A stretch of 64,000 bases of DNA, from positions 62,001-126,000 of the forward strand of contig CAVUHC010000006.1 of NCBI GenBank assembly GCA_963741135.1. Reading direction: 5' to 3'. Source of the DNA: Gp6-AA40 sp963741135 (GTDB lineage: Bacteria; Acidobacteriota; Vicinamibacteria; Vicinamibacterales; UBA2999). The notes below the pieces were generated by a model. It searched no databases, had not been told where the DNA came from, and worked only from the letters and a program-made list of their open reading frames with translations. A program made the position numbers and the translations under genes. Within the stretch, counting starts at the first letter, position 1; each line of letters opens with the position of its first letter. Shown piece by piece: positions 58,601 through 64,000 of the stretch.

Positions 58601-60475
58601 CTCTGGAACATCGAGACCGACGGCGCGCATCAGCGCGATCGCGTTGCTGCGCGTCACCGGCCCTGGTTTCATGACGTAGTCGAACTGGATCTCTCCACCC
58701 TCGAAGCGGTCGTCGAAGTGCACGTTGACCGCGCGCGGCGCGAGATCGTCCGCGACCCTCGTCAGCGCGAGATCGTGAGTGGTGATGAGGCCGATCGCCT
58801 GACGGTCGACGAGCGCGCCGAGGACGCCCGACGCGCCGACGACGCGATCGTGAGAGTTGGTGCCATGAAAGAGCTCGTCGAGGAGGAACAGCACCGGCAC
58901 GGCACCAGATGCGAGATCGGCGATGTCGCGGATGCGGGTGATTTCAGCGTAGAAACGCGATCGTCCCTCCTGGAGCGAGTCCTGGATGCGCAGCGTCGCC
59001 CCGATGCGCAGCGGCGTGAGCCGTAACGTCCTGGCGCGCACCGGGGCACCGGCGAAGGCGAGCACCGCATTGACGCCAACGGTCCGCAGCAGCGTGCTCT
59101 TCCCCGACATGTTCGAGCCGCTGACGACAAGCAACTGCGGCGCGGACGTGTCGCCCCTAGCCTCGGCTCGGGGTGACCCTGAGCCTGTCGAAGGGTCAGA
59201 TCCGCCGGGCTCGCCAAGATGCACATCGTTGCGAACCATGCGAGCCGCCGGAACCAACGGGTGCCCGAGCGCGACGCCGTCGAACACCCCGTGGCGGGAA
59301 GGGGGCGTCATGATTTCTGGAAATGGGTCATCCGGGTGTTCGTACTGGTACGCCGAGAGCGATGCGATTGCCTCGAACTCCCCTGAGACCCGCAGCCACT
59401 CGCGCACCTCGCGTCCGTGGGCGCGGCGCCACGACTCGATGGCGAGCGCAAGGTGTGTGCCCCACAGCACTGACGCGGCAAAAGGCGCAAAGAACATGTT
59501 GTGTTGCCAGTCGTGGAGCTCCACCAGCCGATGGAGTCGGCGTATGGAAGCGGATGCTCGGGCGGCCGGGTTCGTCGTCCCGGCGCCGGCGAGCTGACCC
59601 TGCAGCTGCGTGAGGCGTTCCGCAGTGAAACGCTCCTGCTCGAGGAGAGCCAGCACGACTGCGAGCACGTCAAGGTCTCGCGCGGCGGCATCGGCGCCGT
59701 GCAGCGACGCGGAGATCCGCTGCCGAAGCGGCAGCGAGAAGAGGATTTCCAGCAACACCACGGCGATGAACGCCGCCGAATCGCCGGTCGCGATCCATGA
59801 TCCGGCCGCTGCGATCGCCGCCACCGTCAGGGTCGTCGCGACAGGACGCATCCACCGGCCGCTCAAGTGCGGCGGTCCCTCCGCCCATGCGACGACGGCT
59901 TCGCTGTGAACGCTCGCGCGGATGTCGGCGCCGGCAAGCGACAGCGCCTCGCGAAGATCGAGACGCGGCGCGAGGTCACTCGTCGCCTGCTGTCGCGCGA
60001 GAATCTCGGGTGCTTCAGCGGGTGCCAGTAGCCATCCGGCAAGCGTTTCTTCCCCGGCCCGGGTGCGCGCAATCGACAGCAGCTCGAACAGCGATGCGGG
60101 ACCGAAAAGATCGAGGTCCTGCGCGTACAGATGGTCGGGATCGCGAAAGCGCTCGCCGGTGTCACCCGTGCCCGCCCACCGGTCTTCGATGCGCGCGAGC
60201 CCGCGCTCGTAGAACGCGATGGCGCGCGTCGCGGCATCGCGTTTCCGCAGCACCCGGTCGTGTCTCACGACGAGGACAGCAAACACCGCGACGGGAAGCG
60301 CCAGCCACCAGGGGGCGAACCATCCACGCCACGCGGCAATCGCACACAGGACACCGCCGACAAACACCGCCAGGCGCGAATAGCTGAAGCGGGCGTCGAG
60401 CCGCGTCAGATTGGAGTGAGTCTCGCGGCGGGCGCCCAGGCGCGCGCGATACTCGTCGGCCGGGGCGTGCGGCAT
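58559..60475 (-). CDS. Membrane-anchored MutS-like ATPase with repeat insertion
   Basis: A 638-residue protein with a MutS domain V ATPase: Walker A VVSGSNMSGKSTLLRT (about 450-465), Walker B PVLFLLDELFHGTNSHDR, and ITTHDLAL. Four hydrophobic segments are in the N-terminal half (LAVFVGGVLCAIAAW, FAPWWLALPVAVFAVLVV, TLTVAAIAAAGSWIA, FIAVVLLEILFSLPL), so it is probably a membrane protein. Mismatch-recognition domains are absent. Residues about 421-445 (DPSTGSGSPRAEARGD) are encoded by a GACCCTGAGCCTGTCGAAGG repeat, just before the Walker A. CATAAT lies six bases before ATG 60475. The role is unknown. Confidence 0.82.
   Translation of the reverse strand: MPHAPADEYRARLGARRETHSNLTRLDARFSYSRLAVFVGGVLCAIAAWRGWFAPWWLALPVAVFAVLVVRHDRVLRKRDAATRAIAFYERGLARIEDRWAGTGDTGERFRDPDHLYAQDLDLFGPASLFELLSIARTRAGEETLAGWLLAPAEAPEILARQQATSDLAPRLDLREALSLAGADIRASVHSEAVVAWAEGPPHLSGRWMRPVATTLTVAAIAAAGSWIATGDSAAFIAVVLLEILFSLPLRQRISASLHGADAAARDLDVLAVVLALLEQERFTAERLTQLQGQLAGAGTTNPAARASASIRRLHRLVELHDWQHNMFFAPFAASVLWGTHLALAIESWRRAHGREVREWLRVSGEFEAIASLSAYQYEHPDDPFPEIMTPPSRHGVFDGVALGHPLVPAARMVRNDVHLGEPGGSDPSTGSGSPRAEARGDTSAPQLLVVSGSNMSGKSTLLRTVGVNAVLAFAGAPVRARTLRLTPLRIGATLRIQDSLQEGRSRFYAEITRIRDIADLASGAVPVLFLLDELFHGTNSHDRVVGASGVLGALVDRQAIGLITTHDLALTRVADDLAPRAVNVHFDDRFEGGEIQFDYVMKPGPVTRSNAIALMRAVGLDVPESNHDGLPQPSRFS
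59139..59215. repeat. GACCCTGAGCCTGTCGAAGGGTC repeat inside the MutS-like gene
   Basis: GACCCTGAGCCTGTCGAAGG is a dispersed repeat motif found in many high-GC bacteria. It is flanked here by CTCGGCTCGGGG words. It encodes a loop between RMVRNDVHL and QLLVVSGSNMSG. Confidence 0.7.
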
Positions 60476-60481
60476 CGAGCG

Positions 60482-60487
60482 ATTATG
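60482..60487 (-). promoter_or_regulatory. -10-like CATAAT, predicted leaderless start of MutS-like gene
   Basis: On the minus strand CATAAT ends six bases before ATG 60475; CGCTCG fills the gap. Confidence 0.55.
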
Positions 60488-61220
60488 GCGCGAGCGAACG
60501 TGCGAATTGCCGGAAGTCCTTGTCAGGAGGCCCGTGCAGGGTCTCCCGACCGCCGATCATCGCGCGATTGAGAAAGTCCACGAGCGGTGAGACGGCCCGG
60601 AACACGTTGAGGAGGTCCGGGTAGAACCGCGCGCTGAGCGCGAAATCGGCCGGGAATTCACAGCCTGCGACAAATTGCTTGTGCCGGAGGTAATCGGCCG
60701 CCCGATGATCCTTTGCGTACCCGCGCGGTACGCGCGTCAGCTGTTCGCCGCCGAGACTGCCGACCGTCCGGGTAAACGTCGTCGCGGTGACGATGCGATG
60801 TAGCGTGCGGTGGTGCCGCGCGACCGACGCGCGAATCGCCTGCAGATCAGCCGGCGACGGCATGTAGGAGCCGCCGCCGACCCAGACCCATTGCGGCGCG
60901 ATTTCGAGATAGAGTCCCGCGCCTTCTCCCTTCGGAAACTTGCGCGAGGGGAAGTGCGCGGCGACATGCGTCTTCAACGGCGTCTTGTCTTCGCTGAAGC
61001 GGGTGTCGCGGTAGATCCGGTACAGGGACACACGCGGATCCGCGACGAGATCCGGCGCAAACGCCGGGAAGTCCGCCGAGAGCTGCTCGAGCAGCGCAAC
61101 CATCGGCCCCCGGACGTGCTGTTCGTACTCAGTCTTTCGCGCTCGAAACCACTCGCGATCGTTGTTCCGCTTCAGCGCCCGCAGGAACGCCAGCGTCTTC
61201 TTTGTAAATGGCGAGCGCAC
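60483..61220 (-). CDS. DUF2461 (TIGR02453) family protein
   Basis: Starting at GTG 61220 the product has 245 residues: FLRALKRNNDREWFRARKTEYEQHVRGPM, then RIYRDTRFSEDKTPLKTHVAAHFPS, GLYLEIAPQWVWVGGGSYMPSP and PRGYAKDHRAADYLRHKQFVAGCEFP. All are signature blocks of DUF2461. The longer frame upstream of 61220 encodes low-complexity shadow sequence. TAGACT lies four bases before the GTG. It is a protein of unknown function, with no operon partner. Confidence 0.9.
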   Translation of the reverse strand: MRSPFTKKTLAFLRALKRNNDREWFRARKTEYEQHVRGPMVALLEQLSADFPAFAPDLVADPRVSLYRIYRDTRFSEDKTPLKTHVAAHFPSRKFPKGEGAGLYLEIAPQWVWVGGGSYMPSPADLQAIRASVARHHRTLHRIVTATTFTRTVGSLGGEQLTRVPRGYAKDHRAADYLRHKQFVAGCEFPADFALSARFYPDLLNVFRAVSPLVDFLNRAMIGGRETLHGPPDKDFRQFARSLAP

Positions 61221-61252
61221 GACTAGTCTAGTGGACCGTCGGAGAATGAGTA

Positions 61253-61801
61253 CTAGGTGCGCTGCTGGGCGGCCGCGGCCGCGAACCGCTCCTGCATCGC
61301 ACGCGTCAGATGCGGGACCTGGCCGATCATCCGCTGAATCAGCATGAGCTGCGCGCGGTGATGCATCTCGTGCTCCTTCATGCTCATGATCATCTCGAAG
61401 CGCGTCTTCGTGGCAGGCATCGTGCCTGGCGGCTGGTTGAACGGCTCGGCGAGAAAATCGTCGCTGAGCCCCTCGATCCACGACGCGGTCTCTTCTCCGC
61501 GTTGTGTCAGCAGCGCGGTTAGCTCCGCCTTTGTACGCGGCATCTGCTCTTCTGCCTGCATCTGGCCGATCAGCTGTGGAAAGTTGATCCCCTCAAACGA
61601 CGTGCGCTTCTCCTTGTGCACGCCTGAGAACGAATCGGTCAAGGCAATATGGGTCAGCAACTGCCGGATTGAGCGCGTCCCTGGCGCCGCCACGAAATCG
61701 AGCTTCGCTTCCGGAATCTCCTCGAGGGTCTTCAACGTATTCGCGCGTACGGTCCGATATGAGCGCGCGAGATCCTTGCCTCCGTAGCACATCATGGGCA
61801 T
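61253..61801 (-). CDS. DinB family protein
   Basis: A 182-residue DinB-fold protein. RSIRQLLTHIALTDSFSGVHKEKR contains the first metal-binding His. MSMKEHEMHHRAQLMLIQRMIGQVPHL contains the later His pair in the usual E-M-H-H spacing. GGAG precedes ATG 61801. DinB proteins include thiol S-transferases; the bacillithiol genes in the same window make a bacillithiol transferase possible, but that is inference. Confidence 0.88.
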   Translation of the reverse strand: MPMMCYGGKDLARSYRTVRANTLKTLEEIPEAKLDFVAAPGTRSIRQLLTHIALTDSFSGVHKEKRTSFEGINFPQLIGQMQAEEQMPRTKAELTALLTQRGEETASWIEGLSDDFLAEPFNQPPGTMPATKTRFEMIMSMKEHEMHHRAQLMLIQRMIGQVPHLTRAMQERFAAAAAQQRT

Positions 61802-61807
61802 TTCTCC

Positions 61808-61951
61808 ATTGAGGATTGATGATTGGTCATTGGTGATTCGTGATCGTAATTAGTATTTGTGATTGTTGATCAACCACGAAGAACTCGATGGACACGAAGA
61901 ATATTAGAGGGCTCATCACGAATCACGAATCGCAAATCACCAATACTACAA
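61808..61951. repeat. GATTGGTGATTCGTGATC inverted element with CACGAAG core
   Basis: ATTGGTGATTCGTGAT on the left and ATCACGAATCACGAATCGC with ATCACCAAT on the right are near reverse complements. The middle carries ACCACGAAGAACTCGATGGACACGAAG. It fills the divergent gap between DinB and the oxidase gene. Confidence 0.8.
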
Positions 61952-61952
61952 T
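61947..61952 (+). promoter_or_regulatory. -10-like TACAAT, predicted leaderless start of the oxidase
   Basis: TACAAT ends six bases before GTG 61959; CGTCCG fills the gap. Confidence 0.55.
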
Positions 61953-61958
61953 CGTCCG

Positions 61959-63353
61959 GTGACTTCCGTCCTCTCCGCGACGGCGCGTGACGCGCTCGTG
62001 GCCGATCTGCGCGCCGTCGTTGGCGACCGATGCACGACCAATCCGACACAGCTCGAGCATCATAGCCACGGCGAGTCGTGGCACGCCCAGGCCGAGCCCG
62101 ACGTCGTCGTCTTTCCGGCGAGCACGGATGAGGTCAGCGCGATCGTGAAGGTCTCGGCACGCTACGGCGCGCCGGTAATCCCGTTCGGTATCGGCTCGTC
62201 GCTCGAAGGGCACGTCAACGCCCTCAGCGGCGGCGTGTCGATTGACTTCTCGCGGATGACCCGGGTCCTCGCTGTGAACGCAGAGGATCTCGACGCCTCC
62301 GTCGAGGCGGGCGTGACGCATGGCCAGTTGAACAAGGCATTGAACAACACAGGGCTGGCATTCTGGGTCGACCCCGGCGCCGACGCGACGATTGGTGGCA
62401 TGGCCGCGACGCGTGCATCGGGGACGACCGCGGTGCGCTACGGCACGATGAGGGAAGCGGTCCTGGCTCTGACGGTGGTGCTGGCCGACGGTCGCATCAT
62501 CCACACGGGAAGCCGCGCGCGGAAGTCATCGTCAGGCTACGACCTCACCCGCTTGTTCGTCGGCTCCGAAGGGACCCTCGGCGTGATTACCGAAATCACG
62601 GTCCGCCTGTTCGGGTTGCCCGAAGCCGTGTCCGCCGCCGTCTGTCCGTTCGATTCGATGGAAGGCGCCGTTCGGACCGTCATCACGACAATCCAGCTTG
62701 GGATACCGGTCGCGCGGATCGAGTTGCTGGACGAAGCGCAACTCGACGCGGTGAACCGCTACTCGAAGTTGAACTGCGTGCTGAAGCCGACGCTCTTCTT
62801 CGAATTCCACGGGACCAGCGAGCAGGCAGTCTCTGAGAGTGCGAAGTCGGTGCAGGAGATCGCCGCGGAGCACGGCGGCCGCGATTTTCAATGGGCGACG
62901 ACGACCGAGGATCGCGCGAGGCTATGGCAGGCCCGGCACAACGCGTTTTACGCGGCGCTTGCGCTGCGGCCCGGCTGCAAGCCGTGGACGACGGACGTGT
63001 GCGTGCCGATCTCACGACTGGCGGAGTGCGTCCTCGAGACGCGAGCCGACGTACAGGAAGCTGGCGTTCTCGCGCCGCTCGTCGGTCACGCCGGCGATGG
63101 GAACTTTCACCTCATCTTCCTGATGAATCCAGATGACCCGACGGAGTTGCCGAAGGCGAAAGCGATCAACGCGCGGCTCGTGAAGCGCGCGCTCGCCATG
63201 GGCGGCACGTGCAGCGGCGAGCATGGCGTCGGAATGGGCAAGATGGAGTACCTGGCCGACGAGCATGGCGAGTCGCTCGAGGTGATGAAGGCGATCAAAC
63301 GCGCGCTCGATCCCGAGAACCGGATGAACCCGGGTAAGATGCTCGTTCTGTGA
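61959..63353 (+). CDS. FAD-binding oxidase, GlcD / D-lactate dehydrogenase-like
   Basis: A 464-residue FAD-linked oxidase. The FAD-binding domain shows VIPFGIGSSLEGHVNALSGGVSIDFSRM, VDPGADATIGGMAATRASGTTAVRYGTMRE and SSSGYDLTRLFVGSEGTLGVITEITVRL. The C-terminal domain has VCVPISRLAECV, APLVGHAGDGNFHLIFLM and the end GTCSGEHGVGMGKMEYL...LDPENRMNPGKML. It probably oxidises D-lactate or glycolate to feed electrons to a quinone or cytochrome. There is no GlcE or GlcF gene next to it. Confidence 0.92.
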   Translation: MTSVLSATARDALVADLRAVVGDRCTTNPTQLEHHSHGESWHAQAEPDVVVFPASTDEVSAIVKVSARYGAPVIPFGIGSSLEGHVNALSGGVSIDFSRMTRVLAVNAEDLDASVEAGVTHGQLNKALNNTGLAFWVDPGADATIGGMAATRASGTTAVRYGTMREAVLALTVVLADGRIIHTGSRARKSSSGYDLTRLFVGSEGTLGVITEITVRLFGLPEAVSAAVCPFDSMEGAVRTVITTIQLGIPVARIELLDEAQLDAVNRYSKLNCVLKPTLFFEFHGTSEQAVSESAKSVQEIAAEHGGRDFQWATTTEDRARLWQARHNAFYAALALRPGCKPWTTDVCVPISRLAECVLETRADVQEAGVLAPLVGHAGDGNFHLIFLMNPDDPTELPKAKAINARLVKRALAMGGTCSGEHGVGMGKMEYLADEHGESLEVMKAIKRALDPENRMNPGKMLVL

Positions 63354-63354
63354 G

Positions 63355-63384
63355 ACGGGCCACGGAGACACGGAGACACGGAGT
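63355..63384. repeat. CACGGAGACACGGAG words upstream of the topoisomerase gene
   Basis: Tandem CACGGAGACACGGAGACACGG copies end in CGGAG about eight bases before the TTG start, so the repeat serves as the ribosome binding site. Confidence 0.75.
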
Positions 63385-63389
63385 TCTAG

Positions 63390-64000
63390 TTGGCTAAACG
63401 ACGGTCCGAGCCCTCTCTCTTCGATCTTCCCGAAAGCAAGTCCAGCGCTCTTCCGCCGCCCCCCGGTACCGAAGCGGTCGCGCTGCACGAGGCGGCGCAG
63501 AGCCGTTATCTGAACTACGCGCTGTCGGTCATCACCTCGCGCGCGCTGCCGGATGTGCGCGACGGCCTCAAGCCGGTGCAGCGCCGCATCCTGTACACGA
63601 TGTGGCAGCAGAACCTGACGGCCGACGTCAAACATCGCAAGTGCGCGAAGGTGGTCGGCGACGTCATGGGCAGCTATCACCCGCACGGCGACGCCGCGCT
63701 GTACGAAACGCTCGTGCGCATGGCGCAGTCGTTCTCGCTGCGCTATCCGCTGATCGACGGCTCAGGAAATTTCGGCTCGCTCGACGGCGACAGCGCTGCG
63801 GCGATGCGCTACACCGAGTGCCGCCTGGCGCGCATCGCCGACGAGATGCTGGCGGAGATCGAGCAGCGGACGGTCCATTTCCGGCCGAACTACGACGGCA
63901 CGAAGACCGAGCCCGTGGTGCTGCCGGCCCGCGTCCCCAACCTGTTCATCAACGGCGCGACCGGCATCGCGGTCGGCATGGCGACGAACATCCCGCCGCA
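63390..64000 (+). CDS. DNA topoisomerase IV / gyrase subunit A (ParC/GyrA), N-terminal part
   Basis: TTG 63390 starts a 203-codon frame that runs off the right edge. The type IIA topoisomerase breakage domain is clear: SVITSRALPDVRDGLKPVQRRILYTM, KVVGDVMGSYHPHGDAALYETLVRMAQ, LIDGSGNFGSLDGD and the catalytic tyrosine in AAMRYTECRL. The quinolone-determining loop has Ala at the Ser83 position and Glu at the Asp87 position (E. coli GyrA numbering); Glu there is ParC-like. The N-terminal 20 residues are a charged extension. ParC or GyrA cannot be decided without the rest. Confidence 0.92.
   Translation, partial: MAKRRSEPSLFDLPESKSSALPPPPGTEAVALHEAAQSRYLNYALSVITSRALPDVRDGLKPVQRRILYTMWQQNLTADVKHRKCAKVVGDVMGSYHPHGDAALYETLVRMAQSFSLRYPLIDGSGNFGSLDGDSAAAMRYTECRLARIADEMLAEIEQRTVHFRPNYDGTKTEPVVLPARVPNLFINGATGIAVGMATNIPP

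Noticed and set aside
1..64000. tRNA, rRNA or phage genes
   Set aside because: No T-loop signature with matching acceptor stem, no rRNA conserved block and no phage structural or integrase domain was recognised on either strand.

Overview
The window is high-GC bacterial chromosome that most resembles Acidobacteriota of the Vicinamibacteria type. This placement is an inference from gene content: a carboxypeptidase-regulatory/TonB receptor, DUF1800/DUF1501 and M16 pairs, a CadC-like TPR regulator, bacillithiol genes, a penicillin-acylase family protein and the many text-like intergenic repeats. No rRNA, tRNA, CRISPR array, phage or integrase gene was recognised.

Layout. 0-5 kb: TonB receptor start (cut by the left edge), a DUF6152-like secreted protein, and an M16 peptidase pair. 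5-13.8 kb: two envelope proteins, purE-purK, a secreted protein, a winged-helix/TPR regulator, a beta-barrel protein, a penicillin acylase-like hydrolase. 13.9-24.7 kb: Ada, a TfoX-like protein, a FAD oxidoreductase, bshB1-bshA, a VOC protein, DUF1800-DUF1501 (five frameshifts), a SYLF protein, an ECF sigma/anti-sigma pair. 24.7-28.2 kb (minus): epimerase, MFS permease, AAA ATPase. 28.4-35.05 kb (minus): a histidine operon hisI-G-D-C-B-H-F-A preceded by a histidine-rich leader peptide and an intrinsic terminator. 35-48.5 kb: RidA, a lipoprotein, metK with a structured leader, sixA, a barrel protein, an aromatic decarboxylase, a DUF442 phosphatase, a LOG protein, thiO-phhB-merR, YfiT and an orphan BMC shell protein, a GNAT protein, xdhC-mocA. 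48.5-52.3 kb: a gene-poor accessory stretch with a degenerate repeat array, gene remnants, a CocE hydrolase and a BrnT/antitoxin pair bracketed by attC-like sites. 52.3-64 kb: a carboxypeptidase-regulatory protein, M28 peptidase, kynU/kynA, a membrane MutS-like ATPase, DUF2461, DinB, a GlcD-type oxidase and a ParC/GyrA start.

Three themes run through the window. First, at least 17 genes have a TATAAT-like hexamer 6-9 nt before the start codon and usually no Shine-Dalgarno sequence, which predicts leaderless mRNAs. Second, several families of short iterated-word repeats and palindromes sit between genes and also inside genes in frame (M16, acylase, Ada, HisH, HisD, MutS-like, and several protein C-termini), and they may supply signal peptides, start regions or -10 boxes. 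Third, about 21 single-base frameshifts fall in 12 genes, including the essential metK. Most are one-base insertions and they cluster at 19.6-22.4 kb and 37-52 kb, which points to sequence error more than gene decay. All calls come from reading the sequence; no database search was run.
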